Shown: one piece after another, positions 55,199-64,000 of the stretch
Layout of the letters: each line of letters opens with the position of its first letter
Numbering within the stretch: position 1 is the stretch's first letter
NCBI RefSeq assembly: GCF_004053875.1
Contig: NZ_SBIP01000002.1
Location: forward strand, 186,001-250,000
Length of the DNA: 64,000 nucleotides
DNA from: Neorhizobium lilium
GTDB lineage: Bacteria; Pseudomonadota; Alphaproteobacteria; Rhizobiales; Rhizobiaceae
Reading direction: 5' to 3'
The notes under the pieces: generated by a model
Database searches by the model: none
What the model saw: the letters and a program-made list of their open reading frames with translations, nothing else
Told to the model about the DNA's origin: nothing
Made by a program: the position numbers and the translations under genes

Positions 55199-57283
55199 TT
55201 GCTCAATAATGATCTTCACAGGTCGGCCTCGGCAGGCGAACAAGATCGCCGCGATCTCCAGGCACGTCATAACCGCATGCTGGGCCGAGTCGTCGCTTGC
55301 AACGGCTCTCATGCCACCATAGCTGCGGTCGCCGACGGAGGCGAAACGGATCTTACCGAGCTATGGTCCGTGGGGCGGCTGATTTCGATCAGCGTCGGCA
55401 GCAATCGCGTCGTGGCGCTTTCCTACTCCATGGAAACCGGCGAGAAGGACTGGGGCGAAGGCGAAGACAACAAGTTTCATATCGAAGTCGAGCTTCTGGG
55501 CGAAGTCCGGGTCGGGCCGGACGGACGCGAGGAATTCTCCAGCGGAATTTCCCGCTACCCTTATCTTGGCGCCATTGCGCACCGCATCCGCGCGGCAGAC
55601 CTCCTGCGCATCTATGACGCCGGCAAGAACGACACCTGCGTCATCGGCAAGCTTAGCCAGGACGAAAGCCTCGACGCCGCAATCCATATCCCGTCCATGC
55701 TGTCCAAGCATTTCGCCATCGTCGGCTCAACGGGCGTGGGCAAGTCCACCGCCGTCTCGCTTCTGCTGCACAAGGCCATCGAAACCGATCCCAAGCTGCG
55801 GGTGCTAATCCTCGATCCTCACAACGAATTCGCGTCCGCATTCCCCGATCATGCGGTGGTTATCGACACGGATACGCTCGACCTGCCCTTCTGGCTAATG
55901 CGCTTGGAGGAATTCTCGGAAGTCGTCTTCCGCGGCCGCCCGGCCGTCGCCGAAGAACTCGACATCCTGCGTGATCTTATTCCCGACGCCAAGCGCTCCT
56001 TCCGCGGCAGCGACTCCAGCCTCATGCGACGGACGACGGAGAAGAGCTCCATCACCGCCGACACGCCGGTGCCCTACCGCATGGCGGATCTGCTGGCGCT
56101 GATCGACGAACGCATCGGCCGGCTGGAAGGACGGGGCGAAAAGCCCTTCCTGCGTTCGCTCAAGATGCGCGTCATGTCGGCGATCAACGACCCGCGCTAC
56201 CACTTCATGTTCTCCAACAACACGATCAACGACACGATCATGGAGACCATTGCGCACATCTTCCGCATCCCGGGAGATGACCGACCGATCTCCACCTTCC
56301 AGCTCGCCGGCATTCCCTCGGAAGTCGTCAATTCCGTCGCTTCCATCCTCTGCCGCATGGCCTTCGAGTTGGCGCTCTGGAGTCATGGCGCCATCCACAT
56401 GCTCGTCGTCTGCGAGGAGGCGCACCGCTATGTGCCTGCCGACCGCGAAGTCGGTTTCTATCCGACCGTGCAGGCCATTTCCCGCATCGCCAAGGAAGGT
56501 CGCAAGTATGGAGTGTCGCTGGGCATCATCACCCAGCGGCCGGGCGAGCTCGACCAGACTATTCTTTCCCAATGCTCCACGCTTTTCGCCATGCGTCTCT
56601 CCAATGAGCGGGACCAGGAGATCATCAAGTCGGCCATCCCGAATTCCTCCATTTCCACGACCAGCTTCCTGTCCTCCATCGGCAATGGCGAGGCGATCGC
56701 CTTTGGAGAGGCCATTTCGGTTCCCATGCGGATGAAGTTTGCCCGAGTGGAGCCACGGTATCTGCCAAAAGCGAACGGCGTGGCCGACAAGGGATCGGAA
56801 GAGACGCCCGATACGGTCGATCTGCGCGCCGTCATTGCCCGCATGCGCTCCGTTACCGGTCCTCCGGACATCTCGTCTTTCCAGCAGAGTTACGCCAGTA
56901 CTACTCAGCCGACAGATGCCGCCGCGCCTGCGAACGATATGGCGAATGACTATCCGCCGGCCACAGCCGCGGAAGTCGAACGTTGGCGTCTGGAGTTGCA
57001 GTCGCCCGACATGCCAGCTTCGGCATCTATCTCTCGCCAGACTGCTGTGCCGCCGCTCGAACCATATCGACCAGACATGCTGCCTGGAGCTTTCGGGCGC
57101 GACCGCAGCTCCTTGCCGCCGGACCGTTTTGCCGACATCCGCAGGGAACGCTCATTCGATTCGCCTATGCCGGCGCGATCACCCGAGGTTTCCACTCGGC
57201 AAAACCCCTTGCTGCGACGGGAAGGGTCGCTGAGAGAGAGCCTGCTGAAGAAGCCCTTGAGCAGCCTGCACGAGAAGGACTGA
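55199..57283 (+). CDS. HerA-like hexameric ATPase (DUF87)
   Basis: 694 residues. An N-terminal HAS-barrel-like region (residues 27-120) precedes the ATPase with Walker A IVGSTGVGKSTAV (near residue 177), LILDPHNEFASAF, Walker B MLVVCEEAHRY (near residue 405), and an Arg-finger region ISRIAKEGRKYGVSLGIITQRPGEL. The last 170 residues are Pro/Ser/Arg-rich and probably disordered. HerA in archaea works with the nuclease NurA in DNA end resection; no nurA is next to it here. Start TTG 55199 has AGGGG six bases upstream. ATG 55277 is the alternative, losing 26 residues. Confidence 0.85.
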   Translation: MLNNDLHRSASAGEQDRRDLQARHNRMLGRVVACNGSHATIAAVADGGETDLTELWSVGRLISISVGSNRVVALSYSMETGEKDWGEGEDNKFHIEVELLGEVRVGPDGREEFSSGISRYPYLGAIAHRIRAADLLRIYDAGKNDTCVIGKLSQDESLDAAIHIPSMLSKHFAIVGSTGVGKSTAVSLLLHKAIETDPKLRVLILDPHNEFASAFPDHAVVIDTDTLDLPFWLMRLEEFSEVVFRGRPAVAEELDILRDLIPDAKRSFRGSDSSLMRRTTEKSSITADTPVPYRMADLLALIDERIGRLEGRGEKPFLRSLKMRVMSAINDPRYHFMFSNNTINDTIMETIAHIFRIPGDDRPISTFQLAGIPSEVVNSVASILCRMAFELALWSHGAIHMLVVCEEAHRYVPADREVGFYPTVQAISRIAKEGRKYGVSLGIITQRPGELDQTILSQCSTLFAMRLSNERDQEIIKSAIPNSSISTTSFLSSIGNGEAIAFGEAISVPMRMKFARVEPRYLPKANGVADKGSEETPDTVDLRAVIARMRSVTGPPDISSFQQSYASTTQPTDAAAPANDMANDYPPATAAEVERWRLELQSPDMPASASISRQTAVPPLEPYRPDMLPGAFGRDRSSLPPDRFADIRRERSFDSPMPARSPEVSTRQNPLLRREGSLRESLLKKPLSSLHEKD

Positions 57284-57298
57284 TAACGGAAGAGCGGC

Positions 57299-58198
57299 TT
57301 AAGCAGCGAACTCGCCGCGCTCCCAGCTCGCGTCCATCTGGTTGCGAAACCAGGTCATCTGCCGCTTGGCATATTGCCGCGTCAGCGCCGAGGCCCGCTC
57401 GATGACGTGAGCCCGGGTCATGCGCCCGGCGATCATCTCGCCGATCTCGCGCACGCCGATTGCTTTCATGGCGGGGAGATCGGGCGCCGGATCGAGCGCC
57501 AGCAGCCTCTCCACCTCCTCCACCGCCCCTTGGTCAAGCATCTGCGCGAAGCGGCGATTGATCCGCTTCGCCAACACCTGCCGGTCCGGCAGCACCACCA
57601 GCTTGCGCGCCCGTGCCGGGTCGATCACAACGGGACCCTTGCGATCCTGGAACGCCGTGATGGATTGCCCCGTTTCCTCCAGCACTTCCAGCGCCCGAAC
57701 GATCCGCTGCCCATCGTTCGGCTTGAGGCTGGCGGCCACCGGAGAATCACGACCGCCAAGTTCCGCATGAAGGGCTTCGGCACCCTCCTCCTTCAGCCGC
57801 AGACGCACCCGGCAGCGGACCTCCTGTGAGATCTCGGGCATATCCGAAAGCCCGCCGGTCAGCGCCCGGAAATAAAGCCCGGTTCCGCCAACGAAGATCG
57901 GCATGCGACCATCCGCCCTCACCTGTTCAAGCAGAGGCGCGACATCGCGCAGCCACTCGCCGGTCGAATAGGCGTGCAAGGTCCTGACATGTCCGTAGAG
58001 CCGGTGCGGCAGGCCCTGCATGTCCTCGTCCGAAGGCCGCGCGGTCAGGATGCGCAGCGTGTCGTAGACCTGCATGCTATCGGCATTGATGACGACCCCA
58101 TTCGCCTCTTGCGCCAGGCGAACGGCAAGCGCCGACTTGCCGCTGGCGGTCGGGCCGGTTATCAGGATCGCATCGATATTTTCGTCAAGGCTCATCAT
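57299..58198 (-). CDS. miaA: tRNA dimethylallyltransferase
   Basis: 299 residues. The P-loop ITGPTASGKSALAVRLA is near residue 13, followed by VINADSMQVYDTLRILTARPSDED, and further on IFVGGTGLYFRALTGGLS and RRFAQMLDQGAVEEVERL, all typical of MiaA. It adds a dimethylallyl group to A37 of tRNAs reading codons beginning with U. ATG 58198 was chosen; ATG 58195 and ATG 58228 are alternatives. The serB ATG is at 58199 on the opposite strand, so the two genes start back to back. Confidence 0.95.
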   Translation of the reverse strand: MMSLDENIDAILITGPTASGKSALAVRLAQEANGVVINADSMQVYDTLRILTARPSDEDMQGLPHRLYGHVRTLHAYSTGEWLRDVAPLLEQVRADGRMPIFVGGTGLYFRALTGGLSDMPEISQEVRCRVRLRLKEEGAEALHAELGGRDSPVAASLKPNDGQRIVRALEVLEETGQSITAFQDRKGPVVIDPARARKLVVLPDRQVLAKRINRRFAQMLDQGAVEEVERLLALDPAPDLPAMKAIGVREIGEMIAGRMTRAHVIERASALTRQYAKRQMTWFRNQMDASWERGEFAA

Positions 58199-59089
58199 AT
58201 GGCTTTCGTTGCCACGCTTATTGCTCATCCGTCAAACCCGGTTCTCAGCAAAGAGATCGGAGAGCAGGCGGCAGAGGCGGCTAAGGCCAGCGGGCTCTAC
58301 TGGCTGGCGGACGGCGTGGCTTGCGATCTCGCACTGCGAGATGATGCCGATCTGCAGGCGGTGGAAGCATCGCTAAGGACCGTGATCGGCAGCATGCCCA
58401 TCGATATGGTGGTTCAGCAAGCCGAAACGCGCCGCAAGCAATTTCTGATTGCCGACATGGATTCGACCATGATCGGACAGGAGTGCATCGATGAACTGGC
58501 CGACGTGGTTGGGCTGAAGGACAAGGTCTCGGCCATCACGGCGCGCGCCATGAATGGCGAGATCGCCTTCGAGCCTGCGCTCCGCGAAAGAGTGGCGCTG
58601 CTGAAGGGCCTGCCTATCGGTGTGGTGGACGAGGTCATCGCCAATCGCATCACGCTCACCTCCGGCGGCCCGGAGCTTATAGCCACCATGAAGGCCCGCG
58701 GCTTCTATACGGCCTTGGTATCCGGCGGCTTCACCGTCTTCACCCAGCGGATAGCCGCCACCCTCGGCTTTGATGAGAACCGCGCCAATATACTCATCGA
58801 GAAGGACGGTATACTGACCGGCGAAGTGGCTGAACCCATCCTCGGCAAGCAGGCCAAGGTGGATGCGCTGCTCGATATTGCCGCTCGCCTCGCCATTTCG
58901 CCGCAAGATGTCATGGCAGTGGGCGACGGCGCCAACGATCTCGGCATGATCGGCATTTCGGGTTCCGGCGTCGCGCTGCATGCCAAACCCACGGTCGCCG
59001 CCCAGGCGAAGATGCGCATCGACCACGGCGACTTGAGCGCGCTGCTCTATATCCAAGGCTATCGCCGCACGGATTTCGTGACGCCATGA
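58199..59089 (+). CDS. serB: phosphoserine phosphatase
   Basis: 296 residues. HAD motif I is FLIADMDSTMIGQECIDELADVVGL (DMDST, near residue 84), with LVSGGFTVFT as motif II and AVGDGANDLGMIGISGSGVALHAKP as motif IV. The N-terminal 75 residues form an ACT-like region. It makes serine from phosphoserine. ATG 58199 lies directly beside the miaA start on the other strand, and its stop overlaps the next gene by four bases (ATGA). Confidence 0.96.
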   Translation: MAFVATLIAHPSNPVLSKEIGEQAAEAAKASGLYWLADGVACDLALRDDADLQAVEASLRTVIGSMPIDMVVQQAETRRKQFLIADMDSTMIGQECIDELADVVGLKDKVSAITARAMNGEIAFEPALRERVALLKGLPIGVVDEVIANRITLTSGGPELIATMKARGFYTALVSGGFTVFTQRIAATLGFDENRANILIEKDGILTGEVAEPILGKQAKVDALLDIAARLAISPQDVMAVGDGANDLGMIGISGSGVALHAKPTVAAQAKMRIDHGDLSALLYIQGYRRTDFVTP

Positions 59090-59679
59090 AGGAGAGGACG
59101 GTCATTCTCGAGAGCGCGCGGCTGGTGCTCCGTAACTGGCTGGAGACCGACCGCGATCTCTTCCGCGAGATCAATGCCGACCCCAGGGTGATGGAATTCT
59201 TTCCCTTTCGCCGTAACCATGAGGAAGCCGATTCCTTCCTCGGCCGGCTGAACGGCATGATCAACGAGAATGGCCTGGGCTTTTACGCCGTGGAACTGAA
59301 GGCGACGCAGGAGCCGATGGGTTTCTGCGGCCTGTCCTACGCTAATATGCCCTCCGTCTTTCCAGAGCAGACGGTAGAGATCGGCTGGCGGCTCGCCACC
59401 CGCTTCTGGAGCAAGGGCTACGCGACAGAAGCAGCTCTCGCCCTGCTGGAGTTTGCCTTCACGGAGAAGAAGATCGATGCCGTCGTATCCTTTGCCGTGG
59501 CTGAAAACCATCGCTCGACGGCAGTGATGAAGCGGCTCGGCATGCACCGCGTGCCGAGCCTGGACTTCGACCACCCGCGCGTGCCGGACACTCATCCGCA
59601 TCTCAAGCCGCATGTCGTCTATGCGATCACGTGCGACGAGTGGAATCGGCAGGTTGCCAAGGGCAACCTGCCGAACTGA
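59086..59679 (+). CDS. GNAT-family N-acetyltransferase (RimJ/RimL-type)
   Basis: 197 residues. LESARLVLRNWLETDRDLFREINADPRVMEFFPF starts the RimJ/RimL-type GNAT fold; the acetyl-CoA loop lies in WRLATRFWSKGYATEAALALLEFAF. The acceptor is unknown; relatives include ribosomal-protein and small-molecule acetylases. ATG overlaps the serB stop, so it is translationally coupled to serB. It converges on degP with two bases between stops. Confidence 0.88.
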   Translation: MKERTVILESARLVLRNWLETDRDLFREINADPRVMEFFPFRRNHEEADSFLGRLNGMINENGLGFYAVELKATQEPMGFCGLSYANMPSVFPEQTVEIGWRLATRFWSKGYATEAALALLEFAFTEKKIDAVVSFAVAENHRSTAVMKRLGMHRVPSLDFDHPRVPDTHPHLKPHVVYAITCDEWNRQVAKGNLPN

Positions 59680-59681
59680 TA

Positions 59682-61316
59682 CTACTCCAAGGGCAGCGCT
59701 ACGAAGCGCAGATTGCCGGACTTGTCGGCGATCATGACATGCGCGTTGCGGCGGCCTTCCGTCTTCAACGCCTCCATCTTCTCGGTCACCTCGCCCGGGT
59801 TTTCCACGAAATCCTGAGCGACCTCCACGATCACCTCGCCGGGCTTCAGTCCCTTCTCGGCAGCGACCGATCCCTCATCGACCTTGGTGATCACCACGCC
59901 TTCGACGCTCTCGGCAATGCCGAAGCTTTTGCGTTGCTCGTCGCCTAGCGTCGCCAGCGTCATCCCGAAAAGAGCGACTGGCGCGTCGGCCGTTTGACCT
60001 TGCGCGCCGCCCGGCCCTCCCTTGCCGTCAGGAGCCTTGCCCTCCCCCTCGGGTGCCGCCGGCTTGTCGTCGTCGGTAGTGGCGTCGGCCGTATCCTCGA
60101 GCTTGCCCAGTGTGACCTTCACGGTCTGCTGCTTGCCGTCGCGCATCAGTACGACATCGACCTGCTTGCCGACCGGGCTTTCAGCCACAATCCTTGGCAG
60201 GTCGCGCATTTCGTTGATTGGCTGACCGTCGAAGCTCAGGATGACGTCGCCGGCCTTCATCTCGCCGCTCTTGATCGGACCGTCATCGACCACGCCCGAC
60301 ACCAGGGCACCCCGCGTGCGGTCAAGCCCTAGGCTCGCAGCCACGTCGTCCGTAACAGGCTGAATACGGACGCCGAGCCACCCGCGGCGGGTTTCGCCGA
60401 ACTCGATCAACTGGTGCACGACGTTTTCGGCAATTTCCGTCGGAACGGCGAAACCGATGCCGATCGAACCGCCTGAGGGCGAGATGATAGCCGTATTGAT
60501 GCCGATGACTTCGCCGCGCATGTTGAAGAGCGGCCCACCGGAATTGCCTTTGTTGATCGCCGCATCCGTCTGGATGAAGTTGTCATACGGGCCTGCATTG
60601 ATGTTGCGACCGCGAGCGGAAATGATCCCCAGCGTCACCGAACCGCCGAGGCCAAACGGATTGCCGATCGCCATCACCCAGTCGCCGATCCGCATGTTGC
60701 GCGAATTGCCGAAGGGAACCGCCTTCAGCGGCGTCTTGGACTCCACCTTCAGCACCGAAAGGTCCGTCTTGGTGTCGGTGCCGACCAGCTTCGCCTTCAG
60801 CTTGGTGCCGTTGGGGAAGATCACTTCGATATCGTCGGCGCCTTCGATGACGTGGTTGTTGGTGACGACGAAGCCGGCAGGATCGATGACGAAGCCCGAC
60901 CCGAGCGAGGAGACCTTCTTGTTCTTGCCGTCATTGCTCTTGTCGTCGAAGAAGTCGTCGAAGAACTCCTCGAAAGGTGATCCCTGCTGGATCTGTGGCT
61001 GCGGACCGGCACCTTCGTCCTTGACGCTTTGAGAGGTAGAGATGTTGACGACCGCGTCGAGAAGACCTTCCGCAAGATCCGATACCGACGAGGGACCCGC
61101 GGGCACAGCGGCAGCCTTGGACGGCGGGTTGATGGTGGGCGCGGTCGGCGGCGGTGCCGGCAGCATGCCGCCGGGCGCAATTGCTTCAGGCGCGGGAGAC
61201 GGTGCGGTTGGCGCAGCTGGAACCTGGGCCAGAGCATGTAGGGGAACACCGAGCAAGGCGAGCGCCGTGCCTACGGCAACCGAGCGCTTCCAGGACGATA
61301 GGGTGGAATGGGCCAT
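59682..61316 (-). CDS. degP: Do-family periplasmic serine endopeptidase
   Basis: 544 residues. Signal peptide (residues 8-29, AVGTALALLGVPLHALAQ), a long Pro-rich linker, then the trypsin-like domain with His in VVTNNHVIEGA, Asp in TKTDLSVLKVE and Ser in NKGNSGGPLFN, so the triad is complete. Two PDZ domains follow, with a Gly/Pro/Lys-rich insert between them. It degrades or refolds misfolded envelope proteins. ATG 61316 has GAGG seven bases upstream. It lies downstream of hflKC on the same strand, as in other Rhizobiales, with a 206-base gap and its own likely promoter. Confidence 0.95.
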   Translation of the reverse strand: MAHSTLSSWKRSVAVGTALALLGVPLHALAQVPAAPTAPSPAPEAIAPGGMLPAPPPTAPTINPPSKAAAVPAGPSSVSDLAEGLLDAVVNISTSQSVKDEGAGPQPQIQQGSPFEEFFDDFFDDKSNDGKNKKVSSLGSGFVIDPAGFVVTNNHVIEGADDIEVIFPNGTKLKAKLVGTDTKTDLSVLKVESKTPLKAVPFGNSRNMRIGDWVMAIGNPFGLGGSVTLGIISARGRNINAGPYDNFIQTDAAINKGNSGGPLFNMRGEVIGINTAIISPSGGSIGIGFAVPTEIAENVVHQLIEFGETRRGWLGVRIQPVTDDVAASLGLDRTRGALVSGVVDDGPIKSGEMKAGDVILSFDGQPINEMRDLPRIVAESPVGKQVDVVLMRDGKQQTVKVTLGKLEDTADATTDDDKPAAPEGEGKAPDGKGGPGGAQGQTADAPVALFGMTLATLGDEQRKSFGIAESVEGVVITKVDEGSVAAEKGLKPGEVIVEVAQDFVENPGEVTEKMEALKTEGRRNAHVMIADKSGNLRFVALPLE

Positions 61317-61522
61317 GTGGCATCCTCGCTTCTCGATGATCAACGCCGACCCGGGCAAATCCGTCCGGTCGGCGCGACATTCCAGCCGTGGAATCGGGCG
61401 GAGTTTCGGCAGCGAGCATAGGGCGCAACGCTGGCCGGGGAAATAACCTTTCAGCAGGGCATCCGCAACGCCGAGGATTCAGGCTGGACGAACGGAGCGA
61501 CCGAGGCCGCTCCGTCATGACA

Positions 61523-62521
61523 TTACTGGCCGGCCGGCGCAGGAGCGGCAGGCGCCGAAGGTGAGGCTGCCGGATTGCCGGTTGCGGGCCGACCGGGAGC
61601 CGGATTGGCGAGCGCCGGCGCCGATGGCGATGTGGCTTCCGTACCATCGGCCGACCGGAAGAACCGGAAGAACTCCGAATCCGGCGACAGCACCATGGTC
61701 GTGCCGCTGTCGGCCAGCGAAGCCACATAGGCACGCATCGAACGGTAGAACTCGAAGAACGCCGGGTCGCGCTGGAAGGCTCCGGCGAAGATGCGGTTAC
61801 GTTCCGCATCGCCCTGGCCGCGCAAGATTTCCGAATCACGCTGCGCTTCGGAAACGATCTCCACGACCTGGCGATCCGCGATGGCGCGGCGGCGCTGGCC
61901 TGCTTCGTTACCGCGTGCACGGATGAGTTCGGCTTCCGCAAGACGTTCGGCCTTCATGCGCTGGAAGGTCTGCTGGGACACTTCCTGCGTCAGATCCGTA
62001 CGCCGGATGCGGACGTCGCGAATGGTCAAGCCCAAGGTCTCGCCAGCCGTGTTCAGGTCGGCACGCACTTCCTGCATCATCGAAGCACGCTCGTTGGAAA
62101 GAGCAGCGTCGAAGTTGCGCAAGCCGTAGACGCGGCGCAAAGCCGCATCGAGACGCGTACGAAGCCGCGATTCAGCCGATTCGCGGTCGCCGGACACGGT
62201 TTCGCGGAAGAGCCGCGGATCGGTGATCGAATAGACAACGAAGGCATCGACCTCATAGAAGGCACCGCCACGGACCTGAACGCGGATATTGTCCAGATCG
62301 AACCGGAGTGCCCGGTCTTCCACGAACTGAACGCGGTCGGCATCCATGAAGCCGAAGGGCAGCTTGAAATAGATGCCGGGTTCGCGCTTGACGTCCTGGA
62401 TCTCGCCGAAGCGCACGACGATTGCCTGTTCGCGCTCGTTCACAACGAAGACGGACGAGTAGATCAGGAATAGCAGAACGGCGAGGCCGATCAGGAATGC
62501 GGGGAAACGATTGGAGATCAT
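61523..62521 (-). CDS. hflC: FtsH-complex regulator HflC
   Basis: 332 residues. One N-terminal membrane anchor (LIGLAVLLFLIYSSVFVVNE, residues 10-29) followed by an SPFH/prohibitin domain and a coiled coil, then a Pro/Ala-rich C-terminal tail. It joins HflK around the FtsH protease and limits its activity. ATG 62521 overlaps the hflK stop by four bases. A GC hairpin lies just after the stop (61492-61515). Confidence 0.97.
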   Translation of the reverse strand: MISNRFPAFLIGLAVLLFLIYSSVFVVNEREQAIVVRFGEIQDVKREPGIYFKLPFGFMDADRVQFVEDRALRFDLDNIRVQVRGGAFYEVDAFVVYSITDPRLFRETVSGDRESAESRLRTRLDAALRRVYGLRNFDAALSNERASMMQEVRADLNTAGETLGLTIRDVRIRRTDLTQEVSQQTFQRMKAERLAEAELIRARGNEAGQRRRAIADRQVVEIVSEAQRDSEILRGQGDAERNRIFAGAFQRDPAFFEFYRSMRAYVASLADSGTTMVLSPDSEFFRFFRSADGTEATSPSAPALANPAPGRPATGNPAASPSAPAAPAPAGQ

Positions 62522-63633
62522 CGGGTCGCCCCCTGCGCCTGACCGGGCTGGGCTCGGTTGATTTCATTGAGCGGCAGATAAGGAACGACGCCCTGCTTGT
62601 CGTCGAGAATGATCTTGTTCGAATTCTTCAACACGGCTTCCATGGTTTCAAGGAAGATGCGCCGCCGGGTAACTTCCGGAGCATTGGCATATTGTTCGTG
62701 GATGGAGATGAAGCGCTGCGCCTCACCCTGCGCCTCGTTCACGACGCGGTCCTTGTAGGCGGACGCCTCTTCACGAATCTGAGCGCCCTGGCCGCGAGCC
62801 TGACCGAGCTTCTGGTTGGCGTACTGGTTTGCTTCTTCGAGGAAACGATCCTCGTCCTGTTCGGCGCGCTGTACTTCCTCGAAGGCATCGGCCACTTCGC
62901 GCGGCGGAGCAGCGTCCTCGATCGGTACGGCCGTGATGGAAATGCCGGAGCCGTAGGTATCCATCGTACCCTGAATGATGTTGCGCACTTCCGTTGAGAC
63001 GCTTTCGCGGTTGTCACGGAAAATATCCTGTGCAGGACGGCGGCCCACCACTTCGCGCATGGCGCTCTCGGATACCTGCTGCAAGGTCGCAGCCGGGCCT
63101 TCGAGCTTGAAGAGATAAGCCTTGGGATCGGTAACCGTGAACAGCACTGAGAACTGTACGTTGACGATGTTCTGGTCGCCGGTCAGCATCCAGCCGGCAT
63201 TGGAATTCGAGCCGCGAGGTGCGCCGATATTCTGCTGCTGCTCCGTGACCTTCACGATTTCGACCGATTCGAAGGGCCAGAAATGGAAGTGCAGGCCGGG
63301 CATGGAGATCTCGTCCTTGGGTCGGCCGAATCGCAATTCGACGCCGCGCTCGTCGGGCTGCACCGTGTAGACGGACTGGAAGACAAGGAACGCGACGATG
63401 ACGAGCAGCACGATCACGGAGGCGCCGCCGTTGAAGCCACCGGGCATGACGCCCCGCAGGCGATCCTGGCTGCGCCGGATGATGTCCTCCAGGTCAGGCG
63501 GTCCGCCATTGCCGCTTCCACGCGGCCGGTTCGGTCCCTGCCCCCATGGGCCTTGGTTGTTACCGCCGCCACCGCCGCTTCCGCCGCCGCCCCAAGGGCC
63601 GCCGCCGCCACCATTCTGATTGCTCCAGGGCAT
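62518..63633 (-). CDS. hflK: FtsH-complex regulator HflK
   Basis: 371 residues. The N-terminal 65 residues are rich in Gly, Pro, Asn and Trp repeats. A membrane anchor (VIVLLVIVAFLVFQSVYTVQ, near residues 74-93) follows, then the SPFH domain and a coiled coil with DEDRFLEEANQYANQKLGQARGQGAQIREEA. ATG 63633 has AGAGG five bases upstream; a TTG just before it would add one residue. Order folA-hflK-hflC on the minus strand with a 135-base gap to folA. Confidence 0.97.
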   Translation of the reverse strand: MPWSNQNGGGGGPWGGGGSGGGGGNNQGPWGQGPNRPRGSGNGGPPDLEDIIRRSQDRLRGVMPGGFNGGASVIVLLVIVAFLVFQSVYTVQPDERGVELRFGRPKDEISMPGLHFHFWPFESVEIVKVTEQQQNIGAPRGSNSNAGWMLTGDQNIVNVQFSVLFTVTDPKAYLFKLEGPAATLQQVSESAMREVVGRRPAQDIFRDNRESVSTEVRNIIQGTMDTYGSGISITAVPIEDAAPPREVADAFEEVQRAEQDEDRFLEEANQYANQKLGQARGQGAQIREEASAYKDRVVNEAQGEAQRFISIHEQYANAPEVTRRRIFLETMEAVLKNSNKIILDDKQGVVPYLPLNEINRAQPGQAQGATR

Positions 63634-63768
63634 CAAAACCTCTTTGTTATTGCCACTCCCATGCCGACGGTCCCTTGTTCCAGGATCCCGGCCTTGCCGT
63701 TATAGGTATGACGCGGGCCGCTTTCAACGCGGCCTCAATAACTTCCCAGTGTTTGGTAACGAAATGGC

Positions 63769-64000
63769 TCAGTTTGTCGCGGCGCGGCGGGTATAGACGA
63801 CGAAGCGCGTCGGATATGTGTCGCTCTCGCCGGCGGGATAGGCCGTTTCCTCGCCCATTTCGAATACGGCGGGATCTATCTCAGGAAAGAAAGTATCCCC
63901 GTCCCCAATCTCTGCCTCAACATGGGTAACGTAAAGGCGGTCAGCCTTCTGGATCGCCTGGGCGTAGATCTCGCCGCCCCCCAGTATCCCAACCTCTTCT
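63769..64000 (-). CDS. folA: dihydrofolate reductase, C-terminal part
   Basis: About 76 C-terminal residues are visible; the gene runs off the right edge. It starts at the window edge with VGILGGGEIYAQAI, the glycine-rich NADPH loop of DHFR, followed by ADRLYVTHVEAEIGDGDTFFPEI, the usual C-terminal half. The reaction is NADPH reduction of dihydrofolate. The gene precedes hflK as in other Rhizobiales. Confidence 0.93.
   Translation of the reverse strand, partial: EEVGILGGGEIYAQAIQKADRLYVTHVEAEIGDGDTFFPEIDPAVFEMGEETAYPAGESDTYPTRFVVYTRRAATN

Noticed and set aside
61492-61515. GC-rich hairpin after hflC as a terminator
   Set aside because: It is a perfect eight-base stem, but no T run follows on the minus strand, so I do not call it a rho-independent terminator.

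Overview
The window looks like a chromosomal segment of an alphaproteobacterium of the order Hyphomicrobiales, most probably the family Rhizobiaceae (Rhizobium/Agrobacterium/Neorhizobium group). This is inferred from the high-GC coding style, a fused SecDF, a BA14K-family protein, a GcvT-type sarcosine/dimethylglycine dehydrogenase, and the folA-hflK-hflC-degP order at the right end. I see no prophage, insertion sequence, CRISPR array or rRNA. Most of the window is ordinary chromosome with small accessory operons.

Layout. 1-7.4 kb: a truncated FAD dehydrogenase, a large MscS-type channel, a small stress membrane protein, an UPF0303 protein, an FMN reductase, an FAD/NAD(P)-binding protein and an orphan receiver protein. 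7.6-16.7 kb: a TerC-type transporter, a dead cupin gene, secDF, a YqaA membrane protein, a PmtA-like methyltransferase, a HAD phosphatase divergent from catalase, and an SDR. 16.7-23.2 kb: an RND efflux operon led by a hydrolase-fold protein that has lost its catalytic residues, divergent from a LysR regulator. 23.3-30.7 kb: a BA14K protein, recX, tRNA-Lys, PhzF and NUDIX proteins, and an iron-type ABC importer. 30.9-36.5 kb: a CASTOR/POLLUX-type channel, an aminotransferase, a FucU/RbsD protein, ilvC and a TetR regulator. 36.9-46.1 kb: two small secreted proteins, AraC and an alcohol dehydrogenase, an HxlR/quinone reductase pair, a racemase followed by a MarR-GNAT fusion, NDH-2, pdxJ and a RecD-like helicase. 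46.3-51.4 kb: a secreted protein/ECF sigma/anti-sigma operon, then a convergent lysE-nthA-nthB-accessory nitrile hydratase operon and an aldo/keto reductase. 51.3-64 kb: a KpsC-like protein, ilvBH behind an attenuator, a HerA-like ATPase, miaA head to head with serB, a GNAT enzyme, degP, hflCK and partial folA.

How genes work together. Branched-chain amino acid synthesis is represented by ilvB, ilvH and ilvC. ilvBH is preceded by a short open frame (18 codons, with Ile-Ser-Ile-Ala-Leu-Ile-Val-Val at residues 3-10) followed by alternative hairpins and a T-tailed terminator, a classical ribosome-mediated attenuator. Membrane protein quality control is covered by secDF, hflKC and degP. Redox and stress functions (catalase, quinone reductase, FMN reductase, NDH-2) sit next to local regulators with visible palindromes.

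Most unusual items: the hydrolase pseudoenzyme in the efflux operon, the ilvBH attenuator, the two palindromes around the racemase/MarR-GNAT pair, the nitrile hydratase operon headed by a LysE exporter, and the overlapping secreted protein/sigma/anti-sigma operon. Start codons were chosen by Shine-Dalgarno spacing and several are GTG or TTG. Family assignments are from recognition of motifs, not from a database search.
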